Shown in pieces: positions 55,049-64,000 of a stretch of 64,000 bases of DNA. The stretch is from contig NZ_JACCFE010000002.1 of NCBI RefSeq assembly GCF_014256275.1, forward strand, positions 3,001,001 through 3,065,000, read 5' to 3'. The position numbers and the translations under genes were made by a program. The notes beneath the pieces are model-generated. The model saw only the letters and a list, made by a program, of their open reading frames with translations. It ran no database searches and was not told the origin of the DNA. Position 1 is the first letter of the stretch. Each line of letters begins with the position of its first letter. This DNA is from Rhodococcus sp. 4CII (GTDB taxonomy: Bacteria > Actinomycetota > Actinomycetes > Mycobacteriales > Mycobacteriaceae).

Positions 55049-55698
55049 CGCGCAACTCCTCTCGGATTGAGGGCGTGGACCTGGCGCATGTGGACGAGCA
55101 CGGCGGCGTCGAACCCGGCGACGTCCCCGGCCGCGACGAGTTCGGTCAGACGCTCGTGGTCGGCAATGATCTTGGGCAGCTGTCCCGGATCGCGCGCGAT
55201 CGAGTGGGCCGTCATCCGGCGCTGCCGCTCACGGATGCTGGAGTAGAACGTGGCGAGCAACGGGTTTTCCCCGGCCTCGACGATCATCCGGTGGAAGTCG
55301 GCGTCGGCGGCGCTGAAGGCGGCGACGTCGCCCCGCTCGGCGATCGCCCGCTGTTCGACCAGGTTCTCGCGGAGCCTGGCGACGAGGAGTTCCCGTGGGC
55401 GGGGCTGGTCGGCGAGCAGCCGGACGCTGTGCGTCTCGACCAGCTGGCGGGCGTCGACCACGTGTTCCGCCTCGCCGTCCGCGACGGGTACGACGAGCGC
55501 GCCCCGCTTCGGGTACAGCCGCATCCAGCCCTCGGCCTCGAGCCGGAGGAACGCTTCGCGCACGGGGGTGCGGCTCAGGCCCATGCGTCCGGCGATCTCG
55601 CCCTCGCTGATCAACTCACCGCCGGGCAGACCGCCCGACAGGATGAGCTCCTTGACCTCGCGATAGGCCTGCTCCGCAGCGGAATACAACATAGACAC
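55045..55698 (-). CDS. GntR-family regulator, FCD (FadR-like) subgroup
   Basis: 217 residues. The winged HTH at the N-terminus (GGELISEGEIAGRMGLSRTPVREAFLRLEAEGWMRLY) is followed by an FCD domain with metal-site histidines (HRMIVEAGENPL...). The GTG at 55698 lies seven bases after a TATAAAT -10 box, so the mRNA is probably leaderless; ATG 55692 is the alternative. It is coupled to the MFS gene downstream, so it likely senses that transporter's substrate. Confidence 0.88.
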   Translation of the reverse strand: MSMLYSAAEQAYREVKELILSGGLPGGELISEGEIAGRMGLSRTPVREAFLRLEAEGWMRLYPKRGALVVPVADGEAEHVVDARQLVETHSVRLLADQPRPRELLVARLRENLVEQRAIAERGDVAAFSAADADFHRMIVEAGENPLLATFYSSIRERQRRMTAHSIARDPGQLPKIIADHERLTELVAAGDVAGFDAAVLVHMRQVHALNPRGVAR

Positions 55699-55705
55699 AA
55701 GATGT

Positions 55706-55735
55706 ATTTATACCGCGCACCCGCTGTCGCGTCTA
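55706..55735 (-). promoter_or_regulatory. promoter of the GntR-MFS operon (leaderless)
   Basis: On the minus strand: TAGACG (-35, 55730-55735), 17 bases, TATAAAT (-10, 55706-55712), then seven bases to the GTG. An ATACA / TGTAT dyad spans the -10 element and the start region and may be the GntR autoregulatory site. Confidence 0.6.
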
Positions 55736-55805
55736 TGGCGCCGCGGCGACTGTGAGCTCTATCTCCAGAGGTGCACCGGACGGCAGGGGGGTGTCCACGC
55801 CGAGG

Positions 55806-56666
55806 TCACGCGCGCAGGCGATCCGCATTCTCGAGAATCGCGGCGCGGAGCGCCTGCTCCGGCTCGCTGAGAACACTCCGGCGGGCCTCCAGCACGAATT
55901 CGACGTCGACCGCGGGCCCCCAGTCCTCACGCGAGCGCATCCGCACCGGGACCAATCCGGCAGGGGGCAGGGTCTCGGCGTGGAATACGACGCCGAGACC
56001 GGCAAGACACGCGGCGCGGAGTCCGTTCAAACTGTCGGTCACACAGGCCACGCGCGCACCGCGTCCGGACTTCTCCAGGACGTCGAGCGCCGCTTGCCTC
56101 GTGATCGACGGCGGCGGATACGCCACCAGCGGCACCGGTCCCTCGGTGTCCAGAACGAAATCGGGTGCGGCGAAGAAGGCCAGCCGGTCGGTCCACACGA
56201 GCTCACCGTGCCGATCCCCGCGGCGACGCTTCCCGAAGACCAGGTCCAGGCTGCCGTCGTGCAGTTGCCGGAACAGCACTTCGCTCAACGCGACGGTGAG
56301 CTCGAGATCGACGAGCGGGTGACTGCGGCGGAACTCCCCCAGAATCCGAGGGAGTTCGTGCAGGACCAGATCCTCGGACGCTCCGAACCGGACGCGTCCA
56401 CGCACACCGGATTGCGTGAAGTAGCGCTCGGCATCCGAATGCCGCTCGAGTATCGAGGTCGCGAAACCCACCATCACGGAGCCGTCCGCGGTCAATTCGA
56501 CCGAGTGCGTGTCGCGCAGGAACAGGCGCCGCCCGGCAGCGATCTCCAGCTTTGCCACATGCTGGCTGACGGTCGACTGCCGCAGATTCAGACGCCGGGC
56601 CGCGGCGGTGAAACTGCGGGTGCGCGCCACTGCCAGGAAGCTCCGAAGTTGGACGGGATCGAACAT
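55806..56666 (-). CDS. LysR-family transcriptional regulator
   Basis: 286 residues. The N-terminal LysR HTH (LRSFLAVARTRSFTAAARRLNLRQSTVSQHVAKLEIAAG, about 7-45) is followed by a periplasmic-binding-protein-like effector domain. It is divergent from the SBF-type symporter gene, with 84 bases between starts holding a TCACG/CGTGA dyad (56679-56706). It most likely controls itself and the symporter. Confidence 0.92.
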   Translation of the reverse strand: MFDPVQLRSFLAVARTRSFTAAARRLNLRQSTVSQHVAKLEIAAGRRLFLRDTHSVELTADGSVMVGFATSILERHSDAERYFTQSGVRGRVRFGASEDLVLHELPRILGEFRRSHPLVDLELTVALSEVLFRQLHDGSLDLVFGKRRRGDRHGELVWTDRLAFFAAPDFVLDTEGPVPLVAYPPPSITRQAALDVLEKSGRGARVACVTDSLNGLRAACLAGLGVVFHAETLPPAGLVPVRMRSREDWGPAVDVEFVLEARRSVLSEPEQALRAAILENADRLRA

Positions 56667-56678
56667 GTCCCATTGTTA

Positions 56679-56706
56679 TCACGGTTCAGCATTACAGTAA
56701 TCGTGA
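56679..56706. promoter_or_regulatory. LysR-type operator dyad
   Basis: TCACG (56679-56683) and CGTGA (56702-56706) form an inverted repeat in the divergent LysR/symporter gap. The central region CATTACAG has a T-N11-A-like look. Binding by the adjacent LysR protein is inferred. Confidence 0.4.
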
Positions 56707-56750
56707 CTATCGCCTTCCGGAATATCGGCAGCGTGCCTAGGGTTTACCCC

Positions 56751-57755
56751 ATGCTGACGAAGATCCCGCTCCTCGGACGTCTCGATCCCTTCATTGTCGG
56801 CATCCTGATCACGGTCGGGATCGCCAGCCTGATACCCGCCGACGGCACGGCGCTGACCGCGTTCACCTGGGCCACGAAAGTGGCCGTCGGACTTCTGTTC
56901 TTCCTCTACGGCGCAAGACTGTCCAGCCAGGAGGCGCTGCACGGTCTGCGGCACTGGCGTCTGCACGTCACCATCCTCGCGGCGACGTTCGTGATCTTTC
57001 CCCTGCTCGGGATCGCCGCGCGCGTCCTGGTGCCGACGGTCCTGACGCAACCCCTGTACCTCGGCCTCCTCTACGTCTGCCTGCTGCCGTCGACGGTCCA
57101 GTCGTCCATCGCGTTCGTGTCCATCGCCCGCGGCAACGTGCCCGGCGCGATCGTCAGCGCCTCGTTCTCCAACATCCTCGGCATCGTCGTCACCCCGCTG
57201 CTCGTCGCGTTGCTGATGACGAGTGAGGGGGCGGGTTTCGACGCGTCCTCCGCGATCGGCATCCTCGTCATGCTCCTGCTCCCGTTCATCGCCGGCCAGG
57301 TCCTGCGACGGTGGATCGGGACCTGGGTTACGGCGCACGGCGCGCCGCTCAAACTCGTCGACCGAGGGTCGATTCTGCTGGTTGTCTACGTCGCGTTCAG
57401 CGAGGGCATGAACGAGGGCATCTGGGGCACGCTCTCCGTCGGCCGGTTGCTCGCACTGCTGGCGGTGTGCGCGGTGTTGCTCGCGATCGTTCTGTCCCTC
57501 ACCTGGTTCGGGTCGAAGCGTCTCGGTTTCGACCGGGCGGACCAGATCACGATCACGTTCTGCGGATCGAAGAAGAGCCTCGCGACCGGGCTCCCGATGG
57601 CCACCGTCCTGTTCGCCAGCCAACCGATCGGCCTGATCGTGTTGCCACTCATGCTGTTCCACCAGTTGCAGCTGCTGGTATGCGCGTGGATGGCGGGCAG
57701 GCTGGCACGGCGCGCCGCGTCCGAAGAACCGGACCTCGCGACGACGTCGCGCTAG
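56751..57755 (+). CDS. bile acid:sodium symporter-like transporter (SBF/YfeH type)
   Basis: 334 residues with about ten membrane helices. The motif VCLLPSTVQSSIAFVSIARGNVPGAIVSASFSNILGI (about 105-140) and the helix-pair signature FCGSKKSLATGLPMA (about 275-290) match the YfeH/SBF-like branch of the BART superfamily. It probably carries an organic anion; the substrate is unknown. It is under the divergent LysR regulator. It converges with ehuA, seven bases apart. Confidence 0.85.
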   Translation: MLTKIPLLGRLDPFIVGILITVGIASLIPADGTALTAFTWATKVAVGLLFFLYGARLSSQEALHGLRHWRLHVTILAATFVIFPLLGIAARVLVPTVLTQPLYLGLLYVCLLPSTVQSSIAFVSIARGNVPGAIVSASFSNILGIVVTPLLVALLMTSEGAGFDASSAIGILVMLLLPFIAGQVLRRWIGTWVTAHGAPLKLVDRGSILLVVYVAFSEGMNEGIWGTLSVGRLLALLAVCAVLLAIVLSLTWFGSKRLGFDRADQITITFCGSKKSLATGLPMATVLFASQPIGLIVLPLMLFHQLQLLVCAWMAGRLARRAASEEPDLATTSR

Positions 57756-57762
57756 CCGGAAC

Positions 57763-58554
57763 TCAGTTGGCCAGCACGGCCTTCAGGAAGGTCTTGGTGC
57801 GCTCGTGCTTCGGCGCGGTGAAGATCGTCGCCGGGTCGCCTTCCTCCACGATCCGGCCGGCATCGAACATCATCACCCGGTTCGAGACGTCCCGCGCGAA
57901 TTGCATCTCGTGCGTGACGATCAGCATCGTGATGTCCGTAGTGCGGGCCACGTTCCTCAGTACGTCGAGGACATCCGCCACCAGTTCCGGATCCAGCGCC
58001 GACGTGACCTCGTCGAGCAACAGAATGTCGGGGTCCATGGCCAAGGCTCGCGCGATCGCGACCCGCTGCTGCTGACCACCGGACAGTTGCGTCGGGTGCG
58101 CGGTCTCCTTGTCCGAGAGCCCTACCATCTCGAGCAACTCGCGTGCACGCTTCACCGCAGCGGCCTTGTCGAGTCCGAGGACGTGAATCGGCGCTTCGGT
58201 GATGTTCTCGATCACGTTCATGTTGGGAAACAGGTTGAACTGCTGGAAGACCATGCCGATCCGGCGACGTATCCGGCGGGTGTACTTTTCCGACGCCGGG
58301 ACGAGTTTGTTTCCCTTCTCCTCGTGCGTCAGGCGGTCTCCGTCTACCCAGATGACTCCGTCGTTCACCTTCTCGAGCGTCATGACCAGTCGCAGGATGG
58401 TCGTCTTTCCCGAACCGCTCGGACCGATCAGGGTCACCCGGTCGCCGCGTGCGACCTGGAAATCCAGATGGTCGAGCACGACGTGGTCGCCGAATTGCTT
58501 CACGACGTCGTCGAATCGGATCATCGGGGTTGCTGCACTCGCATCATCGGGCAA
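57763..58554 (-). CDS. ehuA: ABC transporter ATP-binding protein, EhuA-like (ectoine/hydroxyectoine)
   Basis: 263 residues. Walker A is GPSGSGKTTIL, the Q-loop is GMVFQQFNLFPN, the signature is LSGGQQQRVAIARAL and Walker B is ILLLDEVTSALD. The insertion region GDRLTHEEKGNKLVPASEKYTRRIRRRIG is the EhuA-type extension rather than the plain GlnQ type. It powers import with two permeases and EhuB. TTG 58554 has GGAGAG five bases upstream and overlaps ehuD; ATG 58524 is possible. Confidence 0.82.
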   Translation of the reverse strand: MPDDASAATPMIRFDDVVKQFGDHVVLDHLDFQVARGDRVTLIGPSGSGKTTILRLVMTLEKVNDGVIWVDGDRLTHEEKGNKLVPASEKYTRRIRRRIGMVFQQFNLFPNMNVIENITEAPIHVLGLDKAAAVKRARELLEMVGLSDKETAHPTQLSGGQQQRVAIARALAMDPDILLLDEVTSALDPELVADVLDVLRNVARTTDITMLIVTHEMQFARDVSNRVMMFDAGRIVEEGDPATIFTAPKHERTKTFLKAVLAN

Positions 58555-59188
58555 GACGTCTCTCCAATCGCCGTATGAGCAGGGACGTCGGGTAGCTGGC
58601 CAGCAGGAAGATCACACCTGCCAGGGTCAGTGGTTCGAGGTACTGGAAATGCCGGGCGCCGAACTGCTGTGCTGCCGTCACCATCTCCACGACCGTGATC
58701 GCGAACAGGAACGGCGTGTCCTTGAACATCGACACCGCGTAGTTGCCCAGCGCCGGGACGACGCGACGGATGGCCTGCGGGAGGATGATCGCCCGCCACG
58801 TCCGAGTGGGCGCAATCGACAGCGCCTGCGCCGCCTCCCACTGCCCGACGGGCACCGCTTCGATCCCTGCCCGGTACACCTCCGCCATGTACGTCGAGTA
58901 GTGGATTCCCAGCACCACGACACCGATCTGCAGCGGCGAGAGTCCGGTGAACGTGTAGTACACGAACAGCAATTGCACGACGAGCGGGGTGAGCCGGATG
59001 AACTCACTGATCGCACGGACCGGCATGCCGACCCATCGCGGTGCCGCCTGCCGGATCAGCGCGATAACCAGTCCGAGGACGACGGAGATCAGAAACCCGA
59101 GAACCGTTGCGATCAAGGTGATCTTGAATCCGTCGAGCAGCACCGGCAGAGCCTCGAACGCACGATCCCAACTCCATTGCACGCTCAC
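58544..59188 (-). CDS. ehuD: ABC transporter permease, EhuD-like
   Basis: 214 residues with five membrane helices and the polar amino-acid permease loop VPVGQWEAAQALSIAPTRTWRAIILPQAIRRVVPALGN (EAA motif). It forms the channel with EhuC. The GTG start at 59188 overlaps the ehuC stop by GTGA, and its own 3' end overlaps ehuA by 11 bases. It matches the EhuD branch by eye. Confidence 0.82.
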   Translation of the reverse strand: MSVQWSWDRAFEALPVLLDGFKITLIATVLGFLISVVLGLVIALIRQAAPRWVGMPVRAISEFIRLTPLVVQLLFVYYTFTGLSPLQIGVVVLGIHYSTYMAEVYRAGIEAVPVGQWEAAQALSIAPTRTWRAIILPQAIRRVVPALGNYAVSMFKDTPFLFAITVVEMVTAAQQFGARHFQYLEPLTLAGVIFLLASYPTSLLIRRLERRLAR

Positions 59189-59916
59189 TGTTTCGCGGCC
59201 TCCAGTCCCCTGGGATCGGAGGGGGCGAGGCTGAAGATCTCACGCAGCGACGGCCCGGTGCCGAGGCGATTCTTGGCGCGCACCTCCAGCGCGTTCATCA
59301 GCAATGTCAGGACGTAGCCGATGACGAAATAGATGACGAGTCCGACGCCGAACGCGAAGAGGGTGTTCCCGGTTGTTTGCCGGAGCTGGTCGATTTCGAA
59401 GGTCAAGTCCTGCAGAAGAATGTAGCTCGCGAGCGCCGTTCCCTTGAGGAGCTGGATCAGGAGGTTCGTCAGTGGGGGAATCATCTCCGCCCACGCTTGC
59501 GGGAGGACCACCCGGCGCAGCCGCTGCCAGTGGCTGAAGTCCAGCGCCGTCGCTGCCTCCCACTGCGACTGCGGCACCGAGTTGATGGCGCCTCGAACCA
59601 CCTCGGCTCCGTAGGCGCCATAGTTCAGTCCGAGCGCGAGGATCCCGCACAGCACCGGATCGAGGAGATAGCCGAACAGCGGGACCACGTAGAACAACCA
59701 GAACAGCTGCACCAACAGCGAAGTGCCTCGGAAGAATTCGATGAATGCACGCGCCGAGCCTCTGATCACGATGTTGTGCGCACGTGCCGCCAGCCCGAGG
59801 GCCAGCGCAAGGACGAAGGCCAGGAGCGCACCACCCGCCGTCAGTTCGAGCGTGACGACGATGCCTTCCTGGATGCTCGGCCACGCATCCAGCAGCGCGT
59901 CGATGTTCTCCTTCAC
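59185..59916 (-). CDS. ehuC: ABC transporter permease, EhuC-like
   Basis: 243 residues with five membrane helices and the EAA loop VPQSQWEAATALDFSHWQRLRRVVLPQAWAEMIPPLTN. A cytoplasmic tail of about 25 residues follows the last helix. It is the second channel subunit. GTG 59916 lies 19 bases after the ehuB stop, and the gene overlaps ehuD downstream. Confidence 0.82.
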   Translation of the reverse strand: MKENIDALLDAWPSIQEGIVVTLELTAGGALLAFVLALALGLAARAHNIVIRGSARAFIEFFRGTSLLVQLFWLFYVVPLFGYLLDPVLCGILALGLNYGAYGAEVVRGAINSVPQSQWEAATALDFSHWQRLRRVVLPQAWAEMIPPLTNLLIQLLKGTALASYILLQDLTFEIDQLRQTTGNTLFAFGVGLVIYFVIGYVLTLLMNALEVRAKNRLGTGPSLREIFSLAPSDPRGLEAAKQ

Positions 59917-59935
59917 AGGCAGTGGACCAAGGCGC

Positions 59936-60835
59936 TCAGCCGGCCCCGCCGCACAGTTTGGCCGTCGTCAGATTCGGGTCGGGCAGTTCCTCCGCGGTGA
60001 ATCCGAACGGTCCGACGATGGACAGGTACTTGTCCTTGTCAGAGGTGATCTTCGCCAGTTCGGCGTTGTAGGCGTCCCGCAACTCCGTGTCCTCCTTACG
60101 GAAGACGGTGCCGCCCGCACCCACCTGGGGCACCCCGTCGATCACGGCGACGAACGAGTTGGTGACCTCCACCGGCACCTGTGGATTGTTCTGCGCCAGC
60201 CAGTTCAGCGAGATTCCGGTAAGCGCGAAGACATCCGCTCTTCCGTTTGCGACGGCGTCCATTCCGTCCTGCGGCGACGCCACCTGCATCGCGTCGATCC
60301 CGAGTTCCTGCGCATAGTCCGATTCGATCGCCCCGGTCATCGCTGCCATTCGCACTCCGCTCTGCTGCACCGACTGCATGTCCGTGAGGTTCGCGGGATT
60401 GCCTTTGGGGACCATCAGCGCGGTCGTGTAGTTGAACTCCGGCTCACTGAACGCTGCCTGTTCGCATCGCTGCGGGAGGATCGACATGCCGGCACTGACG
60501 ACGTCGAAGCGCCGAGCCTGAAGTCCGGGGATGAGTGCGCCGAAGTCGGTGCTGACGCCTTCGACATTGTCGATGCCCAGGTTCTTGAAGATTTCCCGGT
60601 GCAGCGCCACGGTGGCTCCGGTCAGCTGTCCGTCCTGCTCGAAGCTGTACGGCGCTTCGCCGGCGAAACCGACGGTCACCGTTCCGCTGTCCTGCAGCTG
60701 CTGAAGGAGTGACCCGCCGCTGGACGTGTCGGTCTTCGTGCACCCCGCCAGGGAACCGGCCGCCACCATCAGGCCGGCGAGGGCGACAGCGGCTCTGACC
60801 GTCGGACCTTGTTTCGACATCGCGCTCGTCACCAC
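59936..60835 (-). CDS. ehuB: substrate-binding lipoprotein, EhuB-like
   Basis: 299 residues. The signal peptide ends at the lipobox LAGC (C32), so it is membrane-tethered outside the cell. The solute-binding domain of the polar amino-acid family has GTVTVGFAGEAPYSFE at its start and the typical DGMDAVANGRADVFALTGISLNWL. It should deliver ectoine or hydroxyectoine, or another polar amino acid. GTG 60835 or 60832 and ATG 60820 are all possible starts; GGGAA upstream favours the first two. Confidence 0.82.
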   Translation of the reverse strand: MVTSAMSKQGPTVRAAVALAGLMVAAGSLAGCTKTDTSSGGSLLQQLQDSGTVTVGFAGEAPYSFEQDGQLTGATVALHREIFKNLGIDNVEGVSTDFGALIPGLQARRFDVVSAGMSILPQRCEQAAFSEPEFNYTTALMVPKGNPANLTDMQSVQQSGVRMAAMTGAIESDYAQELGIDAMQVASPQDGMDAVANGRADVFALTGISLNWLAQNNPQVPVEVTNSFVAVIDGVPQVGAGGTVFRKEDTELRDAYNAELAKITSDKDKYLSIVGPFGFTAEELPDPNLTTAKLCGGAG

Positions 60836-61001
60836 AGATTCCCTTCGTCACCTCGGGTGATCCGGGCGGGTGCGCACGCTCGGCACGATCCCACCGGATC
60901 TGCCCGGGCCACGTTACGCAGGCGAACGACTCGCCATAGGCGAACCGTGGGGACGTTACCTCAGCGTTATCAAGCAGAGGTCCGACAGGGCTATAGAAAA
61001 G

Positions 61002-61036
61002 CCGAAAGCCCCCCAACGGTGTTGGGGGGCTTTCGG
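61002..61036 (-). terminator. rrn operon terminator
   Basis: A 16-bp perfect stem (CCGAAAGCCCCCCAAC, 61002-61017, with its complement 61021-61036) around a three-base loop, just after 5S rRNA in the minus direction and followed by CTTTTCTAT. This is a strong intrinsic terminator for the rRNA transcript; it also separates it from ehuB. Confidence 0.93.
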
Positions 61037-61044
61037 TAACGGAT

Positions 61045-61163
61045 GTTCGGCGGTGTCCTACTCTCCCACACCCTGTCGGGTGCAGTACCATCGGCGCTGG
61101 AGGGCTTAGCTTCCGGGTTCGGAATGGGACCGGGCGTTTCCCCTCCGCTATGGCCGCCGTAAC
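61045..61163 (-). rRNA. rrf: 5S ribosomal RNA
   Basis: A about 119-base gene on the minus strand, from GTTACGGCGGCCATAGCGG to GGACACCGCCGAAC. The hallmark interior block CCCATTCCGAACCCGGAAGC is present, and the two ends pair (GGCGG/CCGCC). It is the last gene of the rrn operon. The ends are placed by fold and may be off by one or two bases. Confidence 0.97.
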
Positions 61164-61191
61164 TCTATGAAACTGTCACACGGAACATCGG

Positions 61192-61226
61192 CGAAGATCC
61201 CACCACCCAGGTGGTGGTGTTCTTCG
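61192..61226 (-). other. 23S-5S spacer hairpin (likely RNA-processing stem)
   Basis: CGAAGA and CCACCAC on the left (61192-61206) pair with GTGGTGG and TCTTCG on the right (61211-61226) around a CCAG loop. It sits in the roughly 120-base spacer (61164-61285) between 23S and 5S rRNA, where RNase III-type processing occurs. No tRNA is present in this spacer. Confidence 0.55.
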
Positions 61227-61285
61227 TGGTCTGCTCCGAAACGTGTGTTGTTTCAGATACCGCACAGTGGACGCGTAGCTTCTTT

Positions 61286-64000
<2,715 letters not shown>

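Overview
This window is high-GC actinobacterial chromosome, most likely Rhodococcus of the jostii/opacus group. Three things point there. GC is high, with frequent GTG and TTG starts and ATGA/GTGA gene overlaps. The core block has the order known from Mycobacterium and Rhodococcus: ppa, dacB, zinc-protease-like gene, tilS, hpt ... ftsH, folE, folP, folB, folK, two membrane genes, a DUF2520 gene, panC, panD, coaX, lysS, lsr2, clpC. An rrn operon end (23S and 5S rRNA) lies at the right edge on the minus strand. Organism identity is inference.

Layout. 1-4.95 kb: a DsbA-like gene; an operon of cbtB plus a split cobalt-type nitrile-hydratase-fold enzyme that looks like thiocyanate hydrolase with its activator; OsmC; a WYL regulator with a palindromic operator facing a DinB-like gene. 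5-30 kb: the conserved core block, mostly minus strand, with clpC, a lipase, lsr2, lysS, a cysteine dioxygenase/rhodanese operon, pantothenate and folate genes, ftsH, an amidase, an unusual membrane Ser/Thr kinase, hpt, tilS, dacB and ppa. 30-38 kb: accessory genes (drug-type MFS pump, crotonase, FAD oxidoreductase, PHA-synthase-like hydrolase, TetR regulator with a 33-bp palindrome facing an ABC-2-like membrane protein, YbaK). 37.8-40.7 kb: a sulfur-linked cluster of flavin reductase, short luciferase-like protein and class V PLP enzyme. 40.7-48.4 kb: an orphan MCE protein, an agmatine/carbamoylputrescine operon with its own TetR, and an ECF42-type sigma factor with a DGPF protein. 48.6-53.8 kb: a 1296-residue Pls/PosA-type NRPS with a predicted lysine code, overlapping an M1 aminopeptidase gene. 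53.7-57.8 kb: MFS/GntR and LysR/symporter pairs. 57.8-60.8 kb: an ehu-type (ectoine) ABC transporter. 61-64 kb: 5S and 23S rRNA.

The most interesting signals are regulatory and biosynthetic. Two very short Cys-codon-containing ORFs, absent from ordinary gene calls, sit just upstream of the cysteine dioxygenase gene and of the luciferase-like gene. In each case part of the small ORF is complementary to sequence at the downstream Shine-Dalgarno site, as expected for cysteine-responsive attenuators. A SAM-IV riboswitch precedes the class V PLP gene. The Pls-like NRPS and M1 peptidase pair looks like a synthesis/degradation module for a lysine homopolymer such as epsilon-poly-lysine. With the thiocyanate-hydrolase operon these give the window a strong sulfur and amino-acid-polymer theme. 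I saw no tRNA gene, insertion sequence, CRISPR array or origin.
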